Translations under genes and position numbers: made by a program | Notes under the pieces: generated by a model | Told to the model about the DNA's origin: nothing | Database searches by the model: none | Seen by the model: only the letters and a program-made list of their open reading frames with translations | NCBI GenBank assembly: GCA_020744425.1 | Contig: JAGMUV010000054.1 | Location: 104,454 to 168,453 of the forward strand | Length of the DNA: 64,000 nucleotides | Reading direction: 5' to 3' | Source: Dactylonectria macrodidyma | Taxonomy: Eukaryota; Ascomycota; Sordariomycetes; Hypocreales; Nectriaceae | Part shown: in pieces, positions 21,249-31,600 of the stretch | How the letters are laid out: the number at the start of each line of letters is the position of its first letter | Numbering within the stretch: the stretch's first letter is position 1

Positions 21249-23430
21249 TACTCAATCAATGAGGCCATATCGAGACCTGTGGAATTGGGGAGATGAATTG
21301 AACGCGTGGTACTGGTACAGTACTGAGTAAACAAACAATTCCAAACGGACGCAAGCTGCCGGCACTCCGCGTGAACCTTTCAGGGGCCAGCACCCATTGG
21401 CCCCACTCTTTTGGTGCCATCAGCCAGTTGCGCGTTGTTTTGCGACTGGCCATACAAAATCTGGACCAATCAGATTCCGAGAAACTTATTTATCCCTGTC
21501 TGCACCAAACCCTCATTATTATTCGGGAAAACTTAAGAACTGATGTAAAGTCAGCCTTCGGCTGAACAATAAGTTTCAGCTTCTTCACCGCCACCTCCGA
21601 CCCTTTGACCACACCAAATTCGTACCTGATGAACGCTTCCCTGAGGTATTCCAATGCGCACAACCGTGGTCTGATCTTATACAATACGTATCAACGCAGC
21701 TCTTAGAGCCGGGCTCTCATCTCGCTGTGGATGAGGGCATGATCCAATATGAGGGGAGATCTCACCAGAAAACCACCGTACAGAACAAGCCGATCAACAC
21801 GGGGTTCAAGGTATGGGTTGTAGCCCAAAAGGGCTTCTTTTTTGCGGTGGATTTGGCACCAGCCCGGTCTAAAACACGGCCCTGTAGGCGTTGAACCTAC
21901 TAAGAAGAGGAGGACTGGAGTGGGAAGAGGAAGAAGCAGAAGCAGAGGCAGAGGAGGCAGAGGCAGGCCGGCGAGGCCGGCGAGGCCGAGGGAGGTTGAG
22001 GAGATTAAGGAGGTGATAGAGGTTAGGACTAATAGGGATAAGGTCATCCCTCTGAACTCGACTCAGAGCGTGGTTATTTCCCTTATCAATATGCTGCCGC
22101 CGGCCGTATACCACGTCTTTATGGATAACCTCTTCTCGTCGTCCGACCTCTTCCTCTCCCTTCGTCAGCACGGCCACGGGGCTACAGGCACAGCCCGTGC
22201 TAACTGCGGTATCTATAAAGACCTCGCAGTCTCAAAAAACAAGGATAAGTTAGGGAAATCAGGCTATGAGTTTAATGAGATCCGGGTCATACCAACAGCT
22301 GATAATCAGGTAAGTAACTAAGATAGAATTATATATGATTCCCTTACTAAGTTCTCTCTTCGTCTTAGGTCAACCAAATCGCGTGGAAGGATAATGCCCT
22401 CGTGTTGTTTATGTCGACCGTTTTTAAGGGGAATGAGAGAATTGAGTGTAAGAGGAAGAAGCCGTCAACAGACCACATCCGGGCACGGCCGATACAGCGT
22501 TTCTTTGGTGATGACACCGTCAAGCTAATTAGCATTCCTACAGTTGCCGCCGAGTACAATAATGAGATGAATCATGTAGATCGAGGCGACCAATTGAGGT
22601 CATATCACAGCTATGATCACCCTGTCCGCCGGGGCGCTTGGCAGGCCCTAACTTGGCACTTCCTCTTAGAGGTTATCCTTGTGAATAGCTATATTCTTCA
22701 GCTTCACGGGCAGCCAAGTTGGAAGAGATATACGAGTCAGGTTGAGTGGCGTGAGCGGCTTTATAATGATATCTTCAAGGCTTTCCACCATGACAGTCAG
22801 TCGCGGCAAAGGTTTCGAGCTGGGGACGAATTTACGCCTGTTCAACAGCACAATTACGTCTCAAGAGGGAAAAAATCAGACTGCATTCCTTGTCAGGGCC
22901 TTCGGGTTGGGGAGGTTAGGTCAAAAAGCCAAAAAAGAAAGCCCTTAGCAGGTGTGAGCGGCAACAGAAGGAGGCCAAGGCGGCCGCGGCAATCATGGAA
23001 GGGATGCGACAAGTGCGATGTAGCGATTTGTAACTCGAAGGATTGTTGGGACTTCTACCATAGGCTAATTTAGGTGGGGAGGAGATGTACCTTTTATTTG
23101 CGCCATTTTAATTGGGTCGACCCCCCTGTCGTGACTGCGTTGGAGGTTTATGACAGTTGATGGGATAGGGTGAGGGTCAATAATTGAGACAGGGATCAGG
23201 GGACTGAGACTAGCAGAGATCAATCAGTTGCAATACCAGAGAGGGAAAATTGTCAATTTGAGTATAAGAAGCTGCCATGCCAAGATGTCCTGGTGTTGAG
23301 ATCATTGGACTTTTATCACTCGCACTGGTGTTGAAATCGCACACCTATTTCCCCCATATATCGATCTGTAAATTTTCCAAACCCAACATAACAGCCCAAA
23401 ATACCACACACTATCACTATACTAGGCTAC

Positions 23431-24954
23431 TTAAAGTCTCTTTGTCGGATGCCTCTTGTTCCTGCCACCTGGTTCGGCAGTTGATGACCTCATATTAGGA
23501 CGAACGGAGGATCGGAGTGTGGCAGATATGTCAGTTGAGCGAGAGTTCTCCTCTTCCTTCGCTTCACCTTCTTCATGGTTATCGTTTTCATCAGAGTCTA
23601 CGGATGTTAAAGAGGAGACCGGTGATCCTGCAATGACTGGAGATGTTGCGGTAGTCACACTAGACCCTCTGAGTCTCTTGGGGGCGGGGTTGTTCGAGCT
23701 TGACTGAGATGATTGAGATGCGGAGATTGCGGGCCTTTTGTTCTGAGATGGAGTAAGGGGCTGTTGGGATGGACCTCCCTGCGACGATTGTGATGATTGT
23801 GACTGTGACTGTTGCGCCTGTGAAGATTTCTTTGAGGGAGTCTTGAACATAGACCTCATTGCTGCGAAGCTGCCAGCTTGGGATGCGCCAGGTTCGGTTT
23901 TAGAGGGGGAGATTGTGTTAGAAGCAGGTACAGGTGGCGTGCTCTTGTCCGGAAACGTCCAAGAGTCGGGAACGACAATGAAAACATAGTCCTTCTCATC
24001 AACTGGAGGGGTAGCCACCATAAGACTATGGTCAAGCAGGCCAACTATCTTGCCGACGCAGTTGAAGGGAACACCTGGAACAAACTGTGTATCTTTCCTA
24101 TCTGCCATCTTCTTGCAGAGGAGAGAGAATGGTAAAGCGCGAATATGAAAGAGAATAAAAACTTGAAAGGGGTGGAAGCCTTTGAAAGGACTCTTTGATG
24201 GCTGACCCGGAGTGATGTAGGTACAGCACTGGATAAATGCACAGCATCTCAGCTGCGCATCATCCAACAGCGGGACAGAGTCCTTGATCAAGTGGGTTTG
24301 ACCTGTGCCGAGAACCTGCCCCGTCAAAGAAACAACCGGTTGGATAAGTGGAAAGCCCCCACTATTACAAAGAGTTCGTGGGTCAATGCTGATAGTTACA
24401 TTAGTGGCAAGCGCGATAGTCGAACTCGAGCTAAGGGGAAACGATAAGTGTGCTTACGCTTGGTATCCAAAGTCGCGTATGAGAACAACTGAAACCTTGT
24501 ACACTTCGCCGTCATCATCTTCATCGCTGAAAACATCAGGCTCCCGTAGCACCCACTCCAGTGCGTAGGGGTGTACTTTGCCAGCGAAATGGAACCACTG
24601 ATTCTCCCACTCCGATTCAACAATCTGCTGGTTATAGGCAGAGAGGTTGAGACTAAAGTAGATCGGTAGTGGGTCAGGGGATCGATGCCCTTCAGGACGC
24701 AGCACAGAATATTCAGGCAGTGTCATATAGGGAGGGGGTGGAAGAAAAACCCTGCCAAGAGCTTCAACATTAAGGCTCTTTATATGTTGTTCATCTGACG
24801 TAGGAAACCGCGTTGGGGTATCCGGCTGACAAAAAAAGAACATGGTCATATCACTACCAAGGTTTTTCTGAGAGTCATGAGGCATGCGCGGAGGGGGATG
24901 GCCGCTAAGGGTGGAAGTTGAGGTAGAATTTGAGGTAGAAGTTGATGAAGACAT
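23431..24954 (-). CDS. Helitron-associated accessory protein, predicted OB-fold (intact, 484 aa)
   Basis: Exon 1 is 24954-24458 and exon 2 is 24388-23431; the intron 24389-24457 is GTAAGC...TCAG, and the two parts sum to 485 codons. The N-terminus is a Ser/Thr run. A first conserved region contains GSDMTMFFFCQPD, NVEALGRVFLP, YFSLNLSAYNQQIV and WFHFAGKVHPYAL. A second contains DRKDTQFVPGVPFNCVGKIV, LLDHSLMV and DYVFIVVPDSWTF, which has the strand pattern of an OB-fold ssDNA-binding domain. The tail is rich in Ser/Gln and ends in acidic and basic patches. Degenerate or truncated copies lie at 13016-13468 and 15537, each next to helicase parts. A role as ssDNA-binding partner of the helicase is inferred from context only. 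Confidence 0.65.
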
Positions 24955-25550
24955 GATATATTGAACCAGCCAATGTTTCGATAAAAAATGGGATAGCAGT
25001 TAAGATTAAGACTCTGAGAGAGAGAGGGAGAGGGAGAGAGCAATTGTAAGATAAGCCTGCATGATTGGCATGCAAATGTACAGAACAAAGAAGAAACACA
25101 TCTGATATTTATGATCGATTAATTGATATAGTATGTCCAATGCGGATATTGATACCACTTGGTAAAGATACTGTATTTCGTTGCGCAGAGAGGATGTAGC
25201 ATCGCCGATCTCCATCCAACATTTTCAGCCGAGAACTACTATCCCTGCCGATGTGGATACTTGCACAATTGAATTGACCAATTAACGCAGATGGTGAGCA
25301 GATTTGCTTTTTCCATGAGTACAAAGGATTGGCCAAAACGTAAGCACATATCGCCGATCGTCGTAAAGCAACTTGAGTTAAGGTCCTTGATCCCTGCCAA
25401 GTGGATACTTGCACAGCGGAATTGATCAATCAAGGTAGCTAGCTGTTGAACAGAATTGCTTCTTCCACGATTACGAAGAATTGACTAAGATTTTAACGCA
25501 TGAAAAAGAAAAAAAAAAGTATGAGAGCTGAGCACTATATGATAGGTAGA
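24955..25550. promoter_or_regulatory. intergenic region between divergent accessory gene and helicase H3
   Basis: Non-coding; includes a GA-rich tract (25015-25045) and, at 24905-25345, the repeat shared with 15535-15960. As the space between two divergently placed genes it may hold a two-way promoter. Confidence 0.45.
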
Positions 25551-25554
25551 TGAA

Positions 25555-26097
25555 ATACTCGCCCCGAACATCATCCTCCACTTTGGACCACCTGCCGGCA
25601 TTATCCTGTCGTCCGAGTCAACCAAGAAGTTCGAATTTGATGAAATGCCACCAGGCACAATCCTGCTTACTCCAACGAGTGCGCAAATACCAATCGAAAA
25701 GAAGAAGAGGATCAAGAAGAGGCCTTGGCAGAGGCATAATGTGAGCCGCCGAGGACTTCCCTGCACTGCGGCATTCGCATGCACCGATTACAAAATCCAA
25801 GACGAAACCCTCCTCCAGATTGCGCTGGAGCTGCGAGGAACCGGGACAAAGCTGAATACCAAGACTGGACAACTCGAGCCAGGAACGTGCGATCCATATA
25901 GCCTGTATGTGCAGCTATCGCGGTGCAAATCCCTTGATGGTATTATGTTGCTGTCAAAGGCACGGGTGCAGGACATAGTCGGGAATAAAATACCACAGGA
26001 AATGTTTGATGGCGAGGCTAGGCTGGAACAGTTGTGCGAGAGGACAGTAAATGAGGCACGATTATCATTGTTGCCATATCCATCTGCACTATACTAG
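25555..26097 (+). pseudogene. Pif1-like helicase C-terminus H3
   Basis: The open frame starts around 25555 (APNIILHFGPPAGIILSSES) and ends at 26097. It contains MPPGTILLTP, RGLPCTAAFACTDYKIQ, YVQLSRCKSLDGIML and QEMFDGEARLEQLC. Motifs V and VI only; the Walker motifs are absent. It is closest to H2. Downstream, the AT-rich tail carries the same landmarks as unit 2 (CCTAACTC, AGCAGAAG, ACGACAAGAGCAA) and the palindrome. Confidence 0.75.
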
Positions 26098-26580
26098 CAG
26101 TAGCGTAATTTAGATAATAGGTTTCTTACATATAAATAGAAGTAGAAGGATAGAAAACAAATATATATAATCAGATAACTTACATATTAAAATTTACAGA
26201 TCCAAATCAACTTAACTTAATACATTAGGTTAAACCTAACTCAAGCAGAAGAGAAAACCTCATAAAATATAACGACAAGAGCAATAATGCTATCACAAAC
26301 CGAGTTCCCACGTGCATTTCACGTGTCTCTTAACAAGAAACCCTCAAAAGGAGACTCCTTTACACTTAATCTCAGAGATCGAATGAGAATTCACATGCGC
26401 GCATTGCCAAATGAGGAAGGGAAGATTGGCACCTCTGGGGGGCATTCGGATGGGGTTAATCCGGACCAACAGGAGGTGCAGTTGCGCTTCCGAATCGGGT
26501 AATTTTGCCAGGGTGGGGGGGGGCCAAATTTCGGGGGTGAAAAATCCCAGAGCTTAAGAAGACCTTTCGTACCGAAAGGC

Positions 26581-27239
26581 ATAGCCTAATGTGGCGGTAA
26601 TGGTGACGTCAGTGAAACAAGACGCTTCGGATGAGTACCGTTGGTTCATGTGGGGCAAGCCTCAGGGTGAACAACTTAGCAAGCTAAGTTGGCCCACAAA
26701 ATTGTGAGACAAAATTATGAGACAGCTTAGCACTACCCCGCATCCACATTTTATGCAATTCCTCACTACCCGTAGGCATTGTGGGGCAAGCCGCCTGCCA
26801 ACCTCGTCCCGGAAAATGTGTGGCAACCACTTGTGGGCCCTTAATGCGGTGGAATTGACCATTTCACGATCATGATCTTTCATACATTGCGACACAGTCG
26901 TTAGAAAAGGAATATGACTGTGATTAGCTCGTTCGAAAGCCTTGAAATAGCAGAAAATGAAGGTATTTACAGAAAATAGCATAAATCGTATCTTTGGCTT
27001 CAATTGAGCCGCCCGCTCTGAGAGGCCTATTCGGGCTGCTGGTTATGACCCTATTATGACAATGTTGCCCTCGCAGGCTCAGTGGCCTGATCCTCACGGA
27101 ATTCCCTCAAGGCGTTCTTAACACGCTGATAACCCGATATCCTTGGTACTTCATCTTGCCTTTCAGCAAGGCTGATGGGAATCGACGGGCAAGAGAATGA
27201 ACCGCCAATGCTGGCATGGGGCTCGAATGGTCTTCCGAA
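26581..27239. other. no gene seen
   Basis: Sequence between the end of the array and the next ORF. Two GTGGGGCAAGC motifs (near 26651 and 26781) recall the 5' non-coding ends of the piggyBac-like elements (ATGTGGGGCAAGG near 3820), so piggyBac debris is possible. No coding signal. Confidence 0.4.
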
Positions 27240-27701
27240 CTAAAGGCGGAAGGTGGCTCCTCCACACATGTCTGTGCTGTGTTGTTCGCGCAGTCTCAAA
27301 ATTGCATCCTTCAGGGAAGCCACCTCTTCTTCACATCTTTCAAGGCTGGCCAAATGCTTCCATTCACGAGGCCGAGCCATTCTTTCGGTCGTCATTTTAA
27401 TTCGGTTTTCCTTCTTCGTCATTTGATCGCATACTTGGCATTTTTTTGCTTCTTCCTGCCGCTCATACACGAGCTTCAGTCCGCAGGTCTCTCCAATGCG
27501 GTACTCTTTGTTGTATTGTTGCCGAAACTTGCCCCACTTCCAATTGCCGCAAGCCCAGACTGTCAAACGATATTCCGCCCCAGCCGAGGAGGCGTCCCGG
27601 CCCACTTGGACACCATTCTTGTGTATATAACTAGGACCTTCGTCCTCTTGACTTGAGCAGTGATTAAGGCCAATTTGACTCTCTACAACCCTCACATGCA
27701 T
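27240..27701 (-). CDS. small cysteine-containing coiled-coil protein (hypothetical)
   Basis: 153-aa ORF on the minus strand. The part encoded by 27560-27240 has conserved-looking features: WKWGKFRQQYNKEYRIGETC, a CQVCDQM knuckle, a KKENRI...MTTERMARPREW basic stretch and a heptad-rich C-terminus (SLERCEEEVASLKDAIL). It resembles multi-copy fungal hypothetical proteins of unknown function. The first ~47 residues are encoded by the block duplicated at 1-160, so the natural start may lie elsewhere or have been replaced at the junction near 27560. Confidence 0.5.
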   Translation of the reverse strand: MHVRVVESQIGLNHCSSQEDEGPSYIHKNGVQVGRDASSAGAEYRLTVWACGNWKWGKFRQQYNKEYRIGETCGLKLVYERQEEAKKCQVCDQMTKKENRIKMTTERMARPREWKHLASLERCEEEVASLKDAILRLREQHSTDMCGGATFRL

Positions 27702-27720
27702 GACATCTTCCCATTTACAT
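27561..27720. repeat. inverted repeat arm, partner at 1-160
   Basis: Reverse complement of 1-160 with about two mismatches. The junction at 27560/27561 joins it to the small cysteine-containing ORF. Confidence 0.9.
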
Positions 27721-28162
27721 GTGACAAACGAGAAGGATTAGAATCTGTCACATTACTGGATCCGGCCAGCAACAAGAGCATAGAAAATAACCTTTTGCTG
27801 GGAAATGTAAATAGCTACGGATCCACAGCTTCAAGGAAAGTCAATTGCTGCGAGCCCGACCTGAAGCTATTCATATATCCACATCCCCTATTACGTTTCG
27901 TTTTTAAGGTAAAAAACGCTTTGCCGCGTCCTCATTCGCTACTAACCCTTGTTACGTGTCCTCTCACCTAAAAGGCGCGTTTGCAGAATTGATTGTCTGC
28001 ACATCTGTAACTCATAGCTTTATCGCTCTATCATTTCTATCATTGTTGTTTGCTCTGTGCTACATACGTAACCCAACACGATGGCTCTATATTATGACTC
28101 TTCGCTGCAAAAGATATTACAGCAGGTGTATCATTTCGGACACAACCTCCGGATAAATACAG
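27721..28162. other. no gene seen
   Basis: This would be the continuation of the duplicated block whose partner lies left of the window. No recognisable coding feature. Confidence 0.4.
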
Positions 28163-28396
28163 ATGAACAAGCGCCCGTACCTCAAACAAGGCGGAGCGGC
28201 TTCCTGGTTGGGCATGGAACGAGGACTATACGTTGGGTCATCGGCAAGGTACACGACATTACTTTATCGTTCTGCCGCCAAAGAGGCCCAGTTGCGCCTC
28301 CTTATGTTTGATCGAGCAAGGACCACATGGGCACATACATCCTACAATGGTCACGAGATCAGTCCTAATTTAAGTTCTCTTTGGTCCCTGATTTAA
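28163..28396 (+). pseudogene. fragment paralogous to the ORF at 4118-4483
   Basis: In two plus-strand frames one reads WNEDYTLG.RQGT, then YRSAAKEAQLRL, LMFDRARTTWAHTSYNG. This matches NEDYLLGSWQGT, VAVEAQLQI and LMFDRAKFTLART of 4118-4483 in order and spacing, with a frame change near 28230. It is a decayed second copy; function unknown. Confidence 0.5.
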
Positions 28397-28659
28397 CCCT
28401 CCCCATGATGTCATTCATATGCATCAATTCACTTTGAAGCACAGACCTGAACTTAGGCCACCGTGAGGGGGTTTCGCGCGTCCTTGAGCTGAATTATTCG
28501 GGCCCTAAAGTGAGCTGAGGGACATATTCTAGGTCTGCACCTTGTGACAAGCCCACCCTGGGCATGAGAGGATCTGTATATTAGTATGCGAGACTAGTCG
28601 TTGCGAGAATTGAATCAATTGACAGCTTAATTTTAACAACCTTAAAAACACTAAGTTAG
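28397..28659. other. 3' flank of the DUF3659 gene, no gene seen
   Basis: Non-coding by inspection; presumably includes the 3' UTR of the minus-strand gene ending at 28660. Confidence 0.4.
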
Positions 28660-31600
28660 TTATACAATCACCCTGATATATTTCTTCTTGTCCTTCTTCC
28701 CCGTCAATGCACCAATGACGCTCCCAAGGCCAAGGCTCTCGAGGATCCTGTTCACACCCAGTCCACCTAGGATCTGGTCGACCAGACCACCCAGTCCAAC
28801 AATGCTTAGCTACGATGTGTTAGCATAATTCATTAAAAGGGCCAGAGAAACCGACTAGTCGTCCAACGAGACCGAGCACGCCGTTGAGCAGGAGACCAAC
28901 GGCCGCCAGGATCTGGAACAGCGGCTCTGCGAGGAGTCCCCAGAGAGGATTGAGCTCCTCCTTGGCGTGAGGCATACCCTCAATCTTTCGCTTCGCGTTG
29001 TCGATACACTCGGTGATGGTTCCGGTGAGCTGTGTCTGTTAGGCTGGACTCCGTCAAACGAGTTATGTTGCCTGATACTCGCCTCCTTCAACACATCAGC
29101 GAGATGGTACTCTTCCGGACTGGCATCTCGCGTAGCTGCCTTGTGCTTGGCATTCCTCTGAATACGGCCGTCGGGATCGAGCCCGCGGATGCTGCCGTTT
29201 GTTTCGGTGAGGATCTTGCCGCCCTCTTCGATCAGGGGCTTGACATGCCGGACAAGCTCCTCCTCGTCCAGCTCGTCCTTAGGAGTGCGCTCGGCCGCGT
29301 CGACCTTGTCGGTGATGAGCTTGCAGATGGGCCGCACCTTGTCCAGGGCCTGCTCAACGCACGCAGCGATGCGGCCCGCGAGCTTGCGGTCGTTTTCGGC
29401 TTGCTCGCGCTTTTCCTTTTCTTCCGGGGATTCCGTTTCGGGCTCAGGCTCGGGCTCCGCCTCTGGAGGAATGTCCTCGAGGCGGGTGACGTGGCCGATG
29501 GTCTGGCCCTTTCGGTTGACGACATCACCATCCTCGTCAACCTCCTTGCCGGAGCAGATGAAGAGGTCGCCGCTGGTGAGCTTTCCGATGAGGTTTCCAT
29601 CATCGTCGACCACGTTGCCTTCGCGGTTCACTCGTCGACCAGCGAGGGGGTCCTTCTTTTTCTCAACCTCAGGCTCTTCCCAGCGCTCAGCCTTGCCAAT
29701 CACATTGCCATTGCGGTCGAGGATGTCTCCGTCCTCGTCGACAGCGCGGCCGTAGAGAACCTTGGGATCACCAGACACCAAGCGTCCAACTATATCGCCG
29801 GTGGCCGTGATGACCTTGCCCTCCTTTGTGACGGTGCAGCCGACGAGTTCAGCAAAAGGCCCATCGCGAGTACCCTCACGTTGGCCCTCTGGCACAAGCT
29901 CTGCCCGGCCGATGATCTCACCGGACTCGCTTCTCACGTTGCCGTCCTTATCGCACATACGGCCAATAAGCGACCCGATGTGACCCTCAATAACGCGGCC
30001 GTAGATTTCTCCGTTTGAACCGACCACGTTGCCGGCCTTGTTAACTCGCTTACCGGCTAGGATCGAGTAGTCGATTTCTGGCTCAGGCTCTGCCTCGGGT
30101 TCCTCCCAACGCTCAGCCTTTCCGATAACGTTGCCGTTGCGATCAAGGATATCTCCGTCTTCATCGACGGGGCGGCCGTAGAGGGCCTTGGGGTCGCCTT
30201 CAATCAAGCGACCTACGACCTCTCCAGAAGACGTAGTAACCTTGCCTTCGTGGGCAACAGTGCAGCCTGCTAGGTCGGCGAATGGTCCATCACGAGTGCC
30301 CTCGCGCTGGTCTTCTGGAACAAGCTCTGCGCGACCAATGACCTCGCCAGATTCGCTTCTGACATTGCCATCTTTATCACACATACGGCCGACTAACGAG
30401 CCGATGTGACCCTCGACGACACGGCCGTAAATCTCTCCATTTGATCCGACCACGTTGCCGGCCTTGTTGACTCGCTTACCAGCCAGGATAGAGAAGTCGA
30501 CTTCCGGCTCAGGCTCTGCTTCAGGCTCCTCCCAGCGCTCGGCCTTGCCAATGACGTTGCCGTTGCGATCAAGGATATCTCCATCATCATCAACCGGACG
30601 GCCGTATAGGGCCTTGGGATCACCCTCGACCAAGCGGCCTACAATCTCTCCAGTGGAAGTAGCAACCTCGCCGTCATGAGCCACAGTACAGCCGGTCAAA
30701 TCAGTGAACGGTCCTTCTCGAGGAGTCTCGCGCTGATCCTCCGGAACAAGCTCCACTCGACCGATAACGTCGCCGGACTCGCTCCTGACGTTGCCATCTT
30801 TGTCGCACATGCGGCCGACAAGTGAGCCGATATGGCCCTCAATAACACGTCCGTAAACCTGCCCATCCGAATCGACCACATTACCGGCCTTGTTAACTCG
30901 TTTGCCAGCCAGGATGGAGTAGTCGATTTCAGGCTCAGCCTCCTCTTCAGGTTCATCCCAGGCCTCTGCTTTGCCGATAACATTGCCTCGACGGTCCAGA
31001 ATATCTCCGTCCTCGTCAACCTTGCTACCCTTAAGTCGCTTGGGATTGCCCTCGACAACCTTGCCGACCTGCTTGCCCTCGAAGAGAACCCGGCCGTCTG
31101 CCTCCACGATTGCGTCGGGGAAGTTCTCAAAGGGGGCAAATTCCTTGAGGTCTTCCCGTTCCGAGTCGGGGAGGGGCTCTCCTTTGCCGATTTTCTTGCC
31201 GGCGTCGTTCCAGATGTCTCCATTTTCGTCTGCCTTCTTTCCGACGAGCTTCTTCACCTCTCCTTCAACGACGCGTCCAATAAGCTCTCCTTTTTCGTTG
31301 ATGAGGTTGCCACCCTTGTTGACTGTGCAGCCCTTGAGGGCGGAATAGTCTAGCTTGTCCTCGACCTCGGCCTCTTCCTCAGCGACCTCGCCCTCAGGGA
31401 ATTCGCACTCAGGAACTTCACCCTTGGCGATCTCACCCTCAGGGACTTCACCTGCTGGGGCCTCGTCACTTGGTGCCTCGGACTTGGGGACATCCGTACC
31501 AGAAACTGCAGACTTGGGCGCATCCGATCCTGGGGCCTCAGACTCTGGAACTTCAGACTTTGGGGCTTCGGAGGGCGGGATCTCGGAGGGTGGGGCCTCC

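Larger units (their letters stand above)
19632..21567 (-). mobile_element. internally deleted Helitron inside pB-3
   Basis: The insertion interrupts the pB-3 coding sequence between codons for IIKFMT and NKFQLLHRHLR. On the minus strand it contains a Helitron N-terminus (21248-20442) followed by a helicase C-terminus (about 20400-19830); the central Rep and helicase motifs are missing. Near its left (3') end is a 10-bp stem hairpin, CCCCATGCAC (19645-19654) with GTGCATGGGG (19672-19681). The palindromic 13-mer CAGCCGAAGGCTG lies near both ends (19688-19700 and 21552-21564). Exact termini are uncertain by a few bases. Confidence 0.7.
19126..23073 (+). pseudogene. piggyBac-like transposase of pB-3, split by a Helitron and frameshifted
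   Basis: Exon parts are 19126-19631, 21568-22309 and 22369-23073; the intron 22310-22368 is GTAAGT...TTAG at the family position. Aspartates are visible in LAVDEGMIQY, HVFMDNLFSS and NHVDRGDQL. The C-terminal finger (CIPCQGL ... CDKCDVAICNSKDCWDFYHR) is complete. The reading frame is broken twice: by the 1.94-kb insertion after IIKFMT, and by one extra T in the run at about 21838-21843, where GFF should continue to RWIWH. It cannot make a whole protein. Confidence 0.85.
18986..23164 (+). mobile_element. piggyBac-like element pB-3, inserted in the array leader
   Basis: Terminal inverted repeats start CCCATCGGCTGTCATAAACC at the left and, in reverse complement, CCCATCAACTGTCATAAACC at the right; about 24 bp with two mismatches. 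AT flanks both ends. The uninterrupted leader at 15420-15440 shows the empty site as GCCAATAGGG; here the left flank reads GCCTAT and the right ATAGGG, so AT was duplicated. The element is 4179 bp because a ~1.94-kb Helitron sits inside it. Confidence 0.88.
18642..26580 (+). mobile_element. Helitron-like unit 3, carrying the intact OB-fold-like gene and interrupted by pB-3
   Basis: Without pB-3 the unit is about 3.8 kb: leader (18642-18985 plus 23165-23276), accessory gene on the minus strand (24954-23431), shared upstream region (24955-25550), helicase C-terminus H3 (25555-26097) and an AT-rich tail ending in the palindrome at 26563-26579. It is the last unit of the series, and no leader follows it. 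Confidence 0.65.

Noticed and set aside
29032..30018. 328-aa plus-strand ORF in the same gene
   Set aside because: Antisense of the DUF3659 repeats with no independent features.
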